Source: Pseudomonas fluorescens
Lineage (GTDB): Bacteria; Pseudomonadota; Gammaproteobacteria; Pseudomonadales; Pseudomonadaceae
NCBI RefSeq assembly: GCF_001708445.1
Contig: NZ_CP015637.1
Span: 2,357,001 to 2,421,000 of the forward strand
Direction: 5' to 3'
DNA length: 64,000 bases
Positions within the stretch are counted from its first letter, which is position 1, and each line of letters starts with the position of its first letter. Shown in pieces: positions 1 through 9,358 of this stretch. Under the pieces are notes generated by a model, which saw only the letters and a list, made by a program, of their open reading frames with translations, was not told where the DNA came from and did not search any database. The translations under genes and the position numbers were made by a program.

Positions 1-3000
1 GGCAACCTGATCGATGTGCGCGGCAATGTGCTGATGGGCAACAAGAGTGATCTGACGCTGGCCGATGGCAGCCTGGTGACTGTCGACCGTCGCGGTTTCG
101 ACGATGTACAACTGACGAGCCAGGGCGACCTGCGCTTCTTGGCCGGTGCCGATGCAAACGTGATTGCCCAGGGCATCAGCACACAACTGATGACCCGGGG
201 GGACATGACCCTGAGTGCCGCACAGCTGTACCCCGCGACCGAAGTCGGGGCGCGGGTGATCGCCGGTTACCTGGACGGTCTCAGCAACAATGGCACCGGC
301 TTCAACTACGACCCGACGCGTACCTTGACCATTGCACGCACCGGTGACAGCCAGAGCGCCACGCCGTATTCGGCGTTCGGTCGCCTGCAATTGGGCGGCC
401 CTACCATCAAGCAGGGCGGGGTGATACGCGCGCCCCTGGGGCTGATCGAAATTGGCAGCCTGGGCTCCAGTCGTGTCGAATTGCTGCCCGGCAGCCTTAC
501 CTCGGTGAGTGGCAAGGGGTTGGTGCTGCCCTATGGCGGCACGGTGGATGGGCAGGTTTATAAGTACAACGGCAAGACGGTGACGTTCATCGGCCAAGGA
601 GGCTCAGCCCTCAACGGCACCCTTAATGTCGGCATGACGTTGGGCGGTGAGTCGGTGTTGGTGCGGCCTGGTGCTACCGTTGATCTGTCCGGCGGTGGCG
701 AGCTGCTCGGGGCCGGGTTCATTTCCGGGCGCGGCGGCTCCACGGATGCGCGCTACAACCCGTTGGTGCAGTTCGGCGCAAATGGTGGCTTTGTGTTGCC
801 GGGGCTGGGCACTAACCCGGTCTATGCGATTGTGCCCGGCGCGCAACCGGGCTACGCCCCGGTAGCACCGGAGGGTGGGGCCGTCGAGCCGCTTGTGGGC
901 CAGCAGATCACGATCGGTGCTGGTGTGCCGGGGCTGGCGGCGGGCACTTATACGCTGATGCCGTCCACCTATGCCCTGATGCCGGGGGCGTTCAGGGTGG
1001 AAATCAACGGCCTGGCCGGCCTTGGCAGCCAAGGGGCAGCCCAACTGATGGGCAACGGCTCATGGTCCACTGCCGGGCAGCTGTCCATCGCCAACACCGG
1101 CATCAGCGACAGCATCGCGAGCCAAGTGATCCTGACCTCCGCCGATACCTTGCGCCGTTACTCCCAGTACAACGAAACCAGCTACGCGCAATTTGCCATA
1201 GCCGATGCCGCGCGGCTCGGTGTCCCACGGGCATTGCTGCCGGTGGATGCGAAGACCTTACAACTGGCCTTGCGCCTGGGGGCCGGGGCGGATGCTTTTT
1301 CGTTCCAGGGCAATGGTCGCTTCGAGGCCGCTGAAGGGGGGTACGGGGGTACCGTTGCGCTGATGAACGTAGACCACAGCGGTCTAGGCAACGACCTCGA
1401 AATCGTGGCTGCCGGCCGGGGCGCCACCAGTGGTTTCAACGGTATCACCGTGGATGCCGACAGCTTGAATTCGCTGGGTGCCGCGCGCCTGATGATCGGG
1501 GGGACGACAGTGGTCAACTACGGCCAGGCGGGCAACTACATAACCCTTGCCAACGGCACCACTGGCGCTCTCGTCTTGCGAGAGGGCGCGAGCCTGGCGG
1601 CGCCGGAAGTGTTCCTGGTGGCTTCCACCGGTTCCATCGTGGTGGAGCAGGGGGCGTCCATCAATACTATCGGGCGTGGCAAGGCCAGTTATGACGCGCG
1701 TGACGGTTTCATCTACAACCTGGCCAACACACTGGCGGTTTCCAACGGTTTGCTCAATGTGGTCGCAGCGGCGCAACCGGATGTCGGCCGCGGCATCCAG
1801 TTGGGGGTATGCAACAACGCGCCGTGCACTGGGCAGACCGCCCTGTACTCCGAAGGCAGCATTGTCGCCTTGACCGACAGCACCCTGCAGATGGGCGATC
1901 AGGTGCGTTATGGCACCCGTCACCTCAACCTGGGGCTGACCAGCATCAACGTTGGCAGCCCGCAAGCGCTGGCCGACGCCGCGGCGGGGAATCGCTTGCC
2001 AGCGGGCCTGACCCTCACCCAGCAAGTGCTCGACCGCCTGCTGCGCGGCGACACTCAGTTTGGCGCTCCGGCCCTGGAGACCCTGCAACTGTCGGCGCGG
2101 GACAGCTTCAATTTCTACGGCTCCGCCACCCTCGACACCTACGATGCGGTGACCGGCAAGTCCCTGTTGAACAACCTGATGCTCTCCACCCCGGCGATCT
2201 ACGGTTCCGGGGGCGCGAATGATGTGGCGACCATCCATACCGCCAACCTGATCTGGCAGGGCGCCGAGGCAGCCCCTGGCATGGTGGTGGCGGGTGGTGC
2301 GGGCACCGGCAGCGGGCGCCTGGATATCAACGCCGAACGCATCGTGTTCGGTTATGGCGAGTTTGCCCAAGCCAGCACCACTGCAACGTTGAAGCGCCTC
2401 GCCCTGGGCTTTGCCAATGTCAACCTGAATGCCAGCGACCGCATCACCGCCAACCACAAGGGCAGCCTTTCGGTGTACCAGAGCCAAGGTGCCTATGACG
2501 CGCTCAAGGGCTTTGCCTACAGTGGCGGCAACCTGAATATCCTCACGCCACTGATGACCGGCGAAGCCGGCTCGGTGAATAAGATCACCGCGGGTGGCGC
2601 CATCGACATCAGCGCATCGGCAGGCCCGGTGGGTAAAGTGGAAGGCCTGGGCGGCGAGCTGTCGCTGCAGGGCGACAGCCTTCGCCTGGCCAGCGCGGTG
2701 GTACTGCCCAGCGGCAAGGTCACCCTGGGCGCCCGTGGCGACGTGGTGCTGACCGACAACGCATCGGTTGATGTGTCCGGTCGCTCGATCGTTTTCAACG
2801 ACCTGACCAAATACAGCGCGGGGGGCGACGTGGTGCTGGAGAGTCGCGCAGGCAATGTGCAGCAGGCCGCGGGCTCGACCATCGACTTGTCGGCGCAGTA
2901 CAACCAGGCGGGCAAGCTACGCGCCGTGGCGGTGGGCGGCACGGCCGGCACCGTCGACCTGGCGGGCAAGATCCTTGCGGGTAGCAGCGGTTATTACGAT

Positions 3001-6000
3001 GCCGGCGGCACCTTGGTGCCGTACCTGGCCGGCGCGGTGGAAGTCCAGGCCCAGCACCTGGGTGGCAGCGGCAGCTTGAGTGACCAGTTCGCCGCCCTCA
3101 ACCAGCGTCTCAACCAGGGCCAGGTCTTTGGCGCGCGCAGCTTCCAGCTCAAGCAGGGCGACCTGATCATCGGCGACGGAGTCAAGGCCAACACCGTGGA
3201 TGTCTCGGTGGACAGCGGCACGTTGCGCGTGACTGGCCGGGTGGACGCCAGTGGCGAGCGCGTCGGCAGCATCAACCTGGCTGGCAAGAACGGCCTGACC
3301 CTGGACGGCACTGCGGTGCTTGACGCCCATGGCACGCAATTGCGCGTGGACAGTTACGGCAAGATCATCGATTCGCCGAACCGCGCCATCGTGGTCCTGG
3401 GTTCCGGCATCGGCCAACTGACCCTGGCCGACGGGGCGCGAGTTGACCTGCGCCATGGTACCGAAGCCGCCACCGCCAATGACGGGCGCAACCGTGGCAC
3501 GTTGGAACTGAATGCGCCGCGCCTGGGTGCCGATGACATCGCGATCGACACCAGTGGACGCTTGACGATCCAGGGCGCGCGCTCGATCGCCCTCAATGGC
3601 ATGGCCACCTATGATAATGCGCCGCTCGGGACCGGTACGACCGCCAGCGGCAGGCCGTATCAGGTCATCACCCAGAAATACCTGGATGACATACACGGTC
3701 TCAACACCACGTTCATCGATGCGGCGTTGAGTAACACCAACCTGGTACAGAACAAGCTGGCCGGTCTGAACAATGCGACCTACGGCGATACGTTCCACCT
3801 GCGTCCCGGCGTAGAAATCATCAGCAAAACCGCCGATGGCGACCTGGTGGTACAAGGCGACCTGGACCTGTCCGGCTATCGCTACGCCAGCCTGAAATCG
3901 CCTACCCGTGCGGTGACCGAGGCGGGCAGCCTGACGCTGCGCGCCGGTGGTAACCTGAATATCTACGGCAGCATCAATGACGGCTTTGCAGTGCCTGCAG
4001 CGACGGCGGATGACAACGGCTGGGTACTGCGTGCGGGTCTCGATTACACCGGCGGCGCGGTGGTAATACCGCGCAACGGTGTGATTCTGGCGGACGGTAC
4101 GACGTTCCCAGGTGGCACGACGCTTAACTTTGACCTGCCGATCAAAGCGCGGAGCCTGCCGGCTGGCACCCGGCTGCCGGTCGCAGTGACCCTCGCTGAG
4201 GAACTGGTGCTTCCGGCCGGCACGGTGCTGGCGGGCGCCGTGCGCGATGCGACAGGGAGTGTGCTGTACCCGGCAGGCACCCTGTTAAGCACAGCGGTGA
4301 CCTTCCCGGCTGACAGTATCCTGGATGCCGGGAACGTGTTGGTCAGTCTGACCGAAGTCAAGCAGATGACCTGGCCTGCTGGCGTGCCGCTGCCCAGCGT
4401 AGCCTCCGTGACCCTCTTTGGCACCAAGGAACTGCCTCGTGGTGCGCGGTTGCCGGAGGGCGTCAACTTTAAATTTCCGGGGGCCGCAAAGTCGATACAG
4501 TTGCGAGTGCCGGACCCAAACTATCCGAACCGTCTATGGGCCGCAGCGCCCATGCTGCCTGAGGGCTCCCAGTCGTGGTCGATGCGCCTAGTGGGTGGGG
4601 CCGATACCCAGGCGGCCAACAGCCGGATGCTGCTGGCGCATCCACAGGCCGGTGCCGGTGATCTGCGCCTGGCCGACAGCCATTACGGCGTCTTCGGTCC
4701 GAGCAAGATAGTGGGCAGCAGCGCGCGTTTCAGCGTAATCCGCACCGGTACGGCGGACCTGGAATTGCTGGCCGCGGGTGATTTAAGCATGGAATCGCTC
4801 TTCGGCGTCTACACCGCCGGCAGTCCCACCGCTGCCACCGCCGGTAGCCCGCAAGGTGCCTGGTTCCCGGATGGGGGAGGTAATGTGTTGTTGAAGGTCG
4901 GTGGCAACCTGACCGGCAACATTACCAGCAAGGCGAGGTCCACTGGCGGGCGGCCGGTGACTACCGATGGTGAGGTGGATTCGGTCAACGTCGGCAATTG
5001 GCTCTGGCGTCAAGGCAATGGTTTGAGCGGCAGCCAGGCGCAACCCACCGCCTGGTGGATCAACTTTGGCTCCAAGGTGCCGTTAGCGGGGCTAGCGGAT
5101 CGGATGGTGGGCTTTACCGGGTTCGGCACCCTGGGCGGCGGCAATCTGAATGTCGAGGTCGGTGGCGATGCGGGGATGCTCAAGCCTGTGGCGAACCTGG
5201 CTGGCAACATAAGCCCGCGCAGCACGGGCCTGGTCCTCGCGGTAGGCAGTACTGGGCGGGTCGCGGCCGATGGCAGCCTGCAACTCACCGGCGGCGGCGA
5301 TCTGAACGTGCGGGTGGGTGGGGCGGTGAACCCCGGCAGCCAGACGGCGCTGGAGCATCTCAATGGCGCGGTGGTGGATCTGCGTGGGCATGTACAACTG
5401 ACGGGTGGCGCCCTGGGTAGCCTGACGTTGCGTTATGGCAGCCAGCCTAAGGATCAGAGCCCCAGCGAAATCCGCGCCTACGATCCGACCCGCTCGACTT
5501 CTGCGGCCGCGACCGGTGGTTGGAGCCTGTTTCCGGGGGATGCGACCTTCAGCCTGGCCACCCGTGGTGACCTGGTGCTGCAGGACGTGGCCGACCCTGG
5601 CCGTGCACCGCAGATGAATATCCTGGCTTACGAGAATAATGGGGTCAGCGGTCTGGGGCAGAGCTGGTTCAGCCTGTGGACCAACCGCACAGCCATCGAC
5701 TTGTTCTCGGCCGGTGGCAATCTCACGCCGTTGACCGATACCGCAGAGTCGGACATGGCAGCAGTGTATCCCGCGACATTACGTGCAGTCGCCGCCAATG
5801 GCAGCCTGTACTACGGCCGCGCTTCATCCTTCAACACAGCACCTTGGCCGGAGCTCAAGGCGCTGGTGTTGGCACCGTCGACCAACGGCCAGTTGCAACT
5901 GCTGGCGGGGGATTCGATCTACGGCGGTGACCTGACGATCAGCCGTTCCAGCGCGGCGCCGAATAGTTTGGCGAGCATCCTGCATCCGGCTTTCCAGGGC

Positions 6001-7782
6001 TTTATTAGCAGGCGCCCGGACGTGGGCAGCGGGAATGTCTCTATCGACGGCAATATTGCCCGCCTGGGCATCTCCTACCCGTTGTTTGCCTTCGGTCCCA
6101 ACACCGCCAGTACGTCATGGGGTGATGCTCTGGAGCCTGCACGTTTCTATGCGCTGAGCGGCGATCTGCTCGCGGTCAACAGTGGGCGTGCGATCACCAT
6201 TACCGGCTCGGATGACGCGCGTTTCGGGCAGACCTATTACGAGGGCGCTGGCGCGGTACGGATGCTGGCCGGGCGAGATATTGTCCGCAGCGGCACTCTC
6301 CTGAGCGGCGCCACGGGCGGGGACCCGACGACCGGTCAGTACACCTTTGCGGGCAACCTGTTCGTGCATAACGGCGCCAGCGACATTTCCATCGCCAGCG
6401 CCGGTCGCGACATCCTCTACAGCAGCTTCAATGTCGCCGGCCCCGGCACCCTGGAAGTGACCGCTGGGCGCAATATCCTGATGGACGACCAAGTGGCGAT
6501 CACCAGCCTGGGGGCCGTGGCTCCTGGCGACACCCGGCCTGGTGCGAGCATCGTGATGCAAGCCGGCGCAGGCCCCAACGGCCCGGATTACCGCGGCTTT
6601 GTCGAGGCCTACCTGAACCCCGCTAACCTGGCCCAGCCAGGGGAGTCGATCCAGGGCGGCAAAATCGCCAAGACCTACGAAAACGAACTGGTCTCCTGGC
6701 TGGCCGAACGCTTCGGTTTCGTCGGCAATAGCGAACAGGCGCGAACCTACTACGCCGCACTGCCGGTCGAACAACAGCGGGTTTTCGCCCGTGACGTGTA
6801 CTTCGCCGAACTCAAGGCCGCCGGCCGCGAGTACAACCAGGACGGCAGCGTACGCCAGGGCAGCTATGTCCGTGGGCGTGCGGCGATTGCCAGGTTGTTC
6901 CCCGAGACCGACGTGGCCGGTAACCCGATCAGCTACAAAGGCAATATCACGATGTTCGGCGGCGCGGGTGTACACACCAACTTCGGTGGCTCGATCCAGA
7001 TGCTCACCCCAGGCGGCAACCAGACCTTCGGCATCGAAGGCGCGGCGCCTCCGTCGACGGCGGGTGTGATCACCCAGGGCACGGGGGATATCCAGTTGTA
7101 CTCCCTGGGCAGCATCCTGCTCGGCCAGAGCCGCATCATGACCACCTTCGGCGGTTCGATCATGGCCTGGACCGCTCAGGGCGACATCAACGCCGGGCGC
7201 GGTTCCAAGACCACCGTGGTGTACACACCGCCCAAGCGCGTCTATGACAACTGGGGCAACGTGGGCCTGTCGCCATCGGTACCGAGCACCGGGGCGGGGA
7301 TCGCCACGTTGAACCCGATCCCGGAAGTGCCGGCGGGGGACATCGACCTGATCGCGCCGCTGGGCACCATCGACGCGGGCGAGGCGGGCATTCGGGTGTC
7401 GGGCAACGTCAACATCGCCGCCTTGCGCGTGGTCAACGCGGCCAACATCCAGACCCAGGGCAAATCGTCCGGGGTGCCGGTGACGGCCACCGTCAACACC
7501 GGCGCCATGAGCTCGGCCAGCGCGGCGGGGGCGGCGGCGTCCCAGGCAGCGGAGGGTGCCGCACGCAGCCAGCAGGCGGCGGCCAAGCAGGGCAGGGCGT
7601 CGATCGTGACGGTGGAGGTACTGAGCTTTGGCTCCGAGCCGGTACAGCGCGAGCCGCAGGAACAGCAGAAAACCTCCGGCTACAACCCCAACAGCCCGGT
7701 GCAGGTACTGGGCGCCGGACCGTTGAGTGAACAGGCGCGTGCGCGCTTGACGGATGAAGAGCGCAAGCAGATCACCCTGTAA
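1..7782 (+). CDS. Two-partner secretion exoprotein (TpsA, filamentous haemagglutinin family), 5'-truncated by window
   Basis: The frame is open from base 1, so the signal peptide and TPS secretion domain lie upstream; about 2,594 residues of the C-terminal part are visible. The protein is Gly/Asn/Asp/Ser-rich with short strand-turn repeats (AGRDI, GGDL, GGSI types), the pattern of a long right-handed beta-helix. The last ~370 residues (from about base 6660) match the DUF3739-type C-terminal region of large Pseudomonas exoproteins. One C-x4-C pair (CNNAPC) lies near base 1809-1826. Bases 4105-4480 encode a run of degenerate PAGTxL repeats. It is presumably exported through the TpsB at 9359. 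Gene order matches my recollection of P. aeruginosa pdtA, which is expressed under phosphate limitation; expression here is not shown by the sequence. The precise ligand or adhesive role is unknown. Confidence 0.9.
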   Translation, partial: GNLIDVRGNVLMGNKSDLTLADGSLVTVDRRGFDDVQLTSQGDLRFLAGADANVIAQGISTQLMTRGDMTLSAAQLYPATEVGARVIAGYLDGLSNNGTGFNYDPTRTLTIARTGDSQSATPYSAFGRLQLGGPTIKQGGVIRAPLGLIEIGSLGSSRVELLPGSLTSVSGKGLVLPYGGTVDGQVYKYNGKTVTFIGQGGSALNGTLNVGMTLGGESVLVRPGATVDLSGGGELLGAGFISGRGGSTDARYNPLVQFGANGGFVLPGLGTNPVYAIVPGAQPGYAPVAPEGGAVEPLVGQQITIGAGVPGLAAGTYTLMPSTYALMPGAFRVEINGLAGLGSQGAAQLMGNGSWSTAGQLSIANTGISDSIASQVILTSADTLRRYSQYNETSYAQFAIADAARLGVPRALLPVDAKTLQLALRLGAGADAFSFQGNGRFEAAEGGYGGTVALMNVDHSGLGNDLEIVAAGRGATSGFNGITVDADSLNSLGAARLMIGGTTVVNYGQAGNYITLANGTTGALVLREGASLAAPEVFLVASTGSIVVEQGASINTIGRGKASYDARDGFIYNLANTLAVSNGLLNVVAAAQPDVGRGIQLGVCNNAPCTGQTALYSEGSIVALTDSTLQMGDQVRYGTRHLNLGLTSINVGSPQALADAAAGNRLPAGLTLTQQVLDRLLRGDTQFGAPALETLQLSARDSFNFYGSATLDTYDAVTGKSLLNNLMLSTPAIYGSGGANDVATIHTANLIWQGAEAAPGMVVAGGAGTGSGRLDINAERIVFGYGEFAQASTTATLKRLALGFANVNLNASDRITANHKGSLSVYQSQGAYDALKGFAYSGGNLNILTPLMTGEAGSVNKITAGGAIDISASAGPVGKVEGLGGELSLQGDSLRLASAVVLPSGKVTLGARGDVVLTDNASVDVSGRSIVFNDLTKYSAGGDVVLESRAGNVQQAAGSTIDLSAQYNQAGKLRAVAVGGTAGTVDLAGKILAGSSGYYDAGGTLVPYLAGAVEVQAQHLGGSGSLSDQFAALNQRLNQGQVFGARSFQLKQGDLIIGDGVKANTVDVSVDSGTLRVTGRVDASGERVGSINLAGKNGLTLDGTAVLDAHGTQLRVDSYGKIIDSPNRAIVVLGSGIGQLTLADGARVDLRHGTEAATANDGRNRGTLELNAPRLGADDIAIDTSGRLTIQGARSIALNGMATYDNAPLGTGTTASGRPYQVITQKYLDDIHGLNTTFIDAALSNTNLVQNKLAGLNNATYGDTFHLRPGVEIISKTADGDLVVQGDLDLSGYRYASLKSPTRAVTEAGSLTLRAGGNLNIYGSINDGFAVPAATADDNGWVLRAGLDYTGGAVVIPRNGVILADGTTFPGGTTLNFDLPIKARSLPAGTRLPVAVTLAEELVLPAGTVLAGAVRDATGSVLYPAGTLLSTAVTFPADSILDAGNVLVSLTEVKQMTWPAGVPLPSVASVTLFGTKELPRGARLPEGVNFKFPGAAKSIQLRVPDPNYPNRLWAAAPMLPEGSQSWSMRLVGGADTQAANSRMLLAHPQAGAGDLRLADSHYGVFGPSKIVGSSARFSVIRTGTADLELLAAGDLSMESLFGVYTAGSPTAATAGSPQGAWFPDGGGNVLLKVGGNLTGNITSKARSTGGRPVTTDGEVDSVNVGNWLWRQGNGLSGSQAQPTAWWINFGSKVPLAGLADRMVGFTGFGTLGGGNLNVEVGGDAGMLKPVANLAGNISPRSTGLVLAVGSTGRVAADGSLQLTGGGDLNVRVGGAVNPGSQTALEHLNGAVVDLRGHVQLTGGALGSLTLRYGSQPKDQSPSEIRAYDPTRSTSAAATGGWSLFPGDATFSLATRGDLVLQDVADPGRAPQMNILAYENNGVSGLGQSWFSLWTNRTAIDLFSAGGNLTPLTDTAESDMAAVYPATLRAVAANGSLYYGRASSFNTAPWPELKALVLAPSTNGQLQLLAGDSIYGGDLTISRSSAAPNSLASILHPAFQGFISRRPDVGSGNVSIDGNIARLGISYPLFAFGPNTASTSWGDALEPARFYALSGDLLAVNSGRAITITGSDDARFGQTYYEGAGAVRMLAGRDIVRSGTLLSGATGGDPTTGQYTFAGNLFVHNGASDISIASAGRDILYSSFNVAGPGTLEVTAGRNILMDDQVAITSLGAVAPGDTRPGASIVMQAGAGPNGPDYRGFVEAYLNPANLAQPGESIQGGKIAKTYENELVSWLAERFGFVGNSEQARTYYAALPVEQQRVFARDVYFAELKAAGREYNQDGSVRQGSYVRGRAAIARLFPETDVAGNPISYKGNITMFGGAGVHTNFGGSIQMLTPGGNQTFGIEGAAPPSTAGVITQGTGDIQLYSLGSILLGQSRIMTTFGGSIMAWTAQGDINAGRGSKTTVVYTPPKRVYDNWGNVGLSPSVPSTGAGIATLNPIPEVPAGDIDLIAPLGTIDAGEAGIRVSGNVNIAALRVVNAANIQTQGKSSGVPVTATVNTGAMSSASAAGAAASQAAEGAARSQQAAAKQGRASIVTVEVLSFGSEPVQREPQEQQKTSGYNPNSPVQVLGAGPLSEQARARLTDEERKQITL

Positions 7783-7814
7783 GGACTTAGAAAGGACCTC
7801 TCGATGTACCGTTT

Positions 7815-7843
7815 GGGGCGATCAATGATCGCCCCGTTTTTTT
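7815..7843 (+). terminator. Intrinsic terminator after tpsA
   Basis: A GC-rich hairpin (GGGGCGATCA / TGATCGCCCC, 7815-7835) is followed directly by seven T residues (7837-7843). It starts 33 bases after the tpsA stop. It implies that the downstream secretion genes need their own promoter or depend on read-through. Confidence 0.85.
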
Positions 7844-7869
7844 GGGGTTGTTGGCGCGGCGGCCTGATA

Positions 7870-8407
7870 GCCGACCGGATTTGTGCCTGGTGACTCGGTT
7901 AAAAATGTGGAAGGGGGCTTGCCCCCGATGAGGGTGTGTCAGTCACTTATTTGTTAACTGACCCGGCGCCATCGGGGGCAAGCCCCCTCCCACAATTGGA
8001 TCTCCACAGGTCAGAGATCTCCATAGGTGAGGTAGACCTCGGCCTGGTTTTGCTCTGTCTTTTGCTGCCTTGGAGCCGACCGGTGTTGTGGCTGGTGTAC
8101 TCGGTTAAAAATGTGGGAGGGGGCTTGCCCCCGATGAGGGCGTGTCAGTCACTTATTGGTTAACTGACTCGGCGCCATCGGGGGCAAGCCCCCTCCCACA
8201 ATTGGATCTCCACAGGTCAGAGATCTCCATAGGTCAGGTAGACCTCGGCCTGGTTTTGCTCTGTCTTTTGCTGCCTTGGAACCGACCGGTGTTGTGGCTG
8301 GTGTACTCGGTAAAAATGTGGGAGGGGGCTTGCCCCCGATGAGGGTGTGTCAGTCACTTATTTGTTAACTGACCCGGCGCCATCGGGGGCAAGCCCCCTC
8401 CCACAAT
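7870..8407. repeat. Three tandem ~206-bp units, each containing a REPIN
   Basis: Each unit carries a pair of inverted Pseudomonas REP sequences (core GGGAGGGGGCTTGCCCCC and its complement) separated by about 45 bases. The three REPINs lie at 7905-7996, 8111-8202 and 8316-8407. The units also share the unique linker between REPINs, so the block expanded by tandem duplication and not by three independent insertions. Units differ by only a few substitutions and single-base indels. Short open frames inside (7936-8342) only follow the repeat and are not genes. Confidence 0.9.
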
Positions 8408-8434
8408 TGGATCTGGTGGGGCAAGAGCCCTTTT

Positions 8435-8467
8435 GGTTACTTTTGGGGCTCTTTTCCAAAAGTGACC
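8435..8467. repeat. Imperfect inverted repeat (intergenic hairpin)
   Basis: GGTTACTTTTGG (8435-8446) pairs with CCAAAAGTGACC (8456-8467) around a 9-base loop, with one mismatch. It follows the REPIN array immediately. Similar TTACTTTTGG.../CCGCCGTAAGGGCGG intergenic elements are common in pseudomonads as I recall them. It may be an mRNA-end structure or a mobile repeat remnant. Confidence 0.6.
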
Positions 8468-8525
8468 CGCCGTAAGGGCGGAACCGCCAGTCGCCGTTAC
8501 CGCAGAAACGGATATGTACACGGAA

Positions 8526-8567
8526 CCCCCGCCCCCCCCAACCCCCCCAAAAAATTGCCCCCCACCC
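8526..8567. other. Run of C-tracts upstream of the phdA-like gene (G-quadruplex-capable on minus strand)
   Basis: Five C-runs of 3-8 bases occur within 42 bases (8526-8530, 8532-8539, 8542-8548, 8558-8563, 8565-8567), with another C7 run near 8606-8612. The complementary strand therefore has five closely spaced G-runs. It sits in the probable promoter/leader region of the 8697 gene. No ordinary promoter was obvious in 8420-8690. Confidence 0.6.
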
Positions 8568-8696
8568 AATCCCAAATGAAGCTTTCATGACAAAAGTTCG
8601 GTAGCTCCCCCCCATCCCCGTCTTGCCTATGTAACGCGCTGGAGGCGACCACAAATCACCTCCCCAGCCGTCAGCAGGACGCCAGGAGTGGGGCAA

Positions 8697-9299
8697 ATGG
8701 GAACTATGGAACGTTACTCGAAAGTCGGCATGCAGGAGCTCGACCAGCGCCTGTCGAAGATCGTCGAAGCCGCGCGCAAGAAACCGGTCTCGGTGTACCG
8801 CTACGGCGCACCGTGGGTGTGGATCGTCTCCCAGGACGATTGGCAGGGCGCCTTGAAGGAAGTCTCCAGCTACATCCCGGCGAGCCATTCGCTGGTGTTG
8901 CTGCGCCCGCAGATCGACGAGGTGTTCGACCGGCACCCCGACCTGCTGCAGCCCACACCGGGGATGCTGATCGCACCGCGCACCGTGCTGCAGATCCTGT
9001 TGTTGCAACTGCTGTACTCGGTGCCCAGCGAACAGCAGCTGCACGAGCAGCTCAACTACAACCTGCTGTTCCGCTGGTTCGTCGGCCTCGAACTGCACCA
9101 GAAGGTGTGGGGCCTCCACGTCCTGCAACGCGACATTGCCACCTTGCTGAACAACCCGCGGGCGGTGCAGCTGATCCAGACCATCATCGGTGACGTGTTT
9201 GGCGGCGCCTTGCTGCACATGCAGGAGTTCTCCCTGAACTTCGCGCTGCTGCACACCTGGCTGGCCCGGCACAGCCAGCTTTCGACCATCCGCAATTGA
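8697..9299 (+). CDS. phdA: PhdA-like protein: Phd/YefM-type N-terminus fused to IS5-type transposase N-terminal (DUF772) domain
   Basis: 200 residues from the ATG at 8697, preceded at 8 bases by AGGAG; an in-frame GTG at 8688 lacks a better site. Residues ~1-60 (RYSKVGMQELDQRLSKIV, then VYRYGAPWVWIVSQDDW) look like the Phd/YefM antitoxin fold. Residues ~80-175 (LLLQLLYSVPSEQQLHEQL, LLFRWFVGLELHQKVWG) match the DUF772 N-terminal domain of IS5-family transposases; no catalytic DDE domain follows. It lies between tpsA and tpsB, the place occupied in P. aeruginosa by PhdA (PA0691), which from memory is linked to prophage-mediated lysis in biofilms. No toxin partner lies beside it. The symbol rests on position and architecture. 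Confidence 0.75.
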   Translation: MGTMERYSKVGMQELDQRLSKIVEAARKKPVSVYRYGAPWVWIVSQDDWQGALKEVSSYIPASHSLVLLRPQIDEVFDRHPDLLQPTPGMLIAPRTVLQILLLQLLYSVPSEQQLHEQLNYNLLFRWFVGLELHQKVWGLHVLQRDIATLLNNPRAVQLIQTIIGDVFGGALLHMQEFSLNFALLHTWLARHSQLSTIRN

Positions 9300-9358
9300 G
9301 CAGGCCAAACGCCATACACACGGCGACGGCGCAATATTTTAGACACTTAGGGGGCTGT

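Noticed and set aside
7936..8342. Two overlapping small ORFs with nearly identical products
   Set aside because: They read through the REPIN tandem repeat; similarity comes from the repeat, and there is no ribosome-binding site.
7870..8407. Possible CRISPR array
   Set aside because: Three units of ~206 bases with conserved linkers and internal inverted REPs; no short direct repeats with variable spacers and no cas genes.
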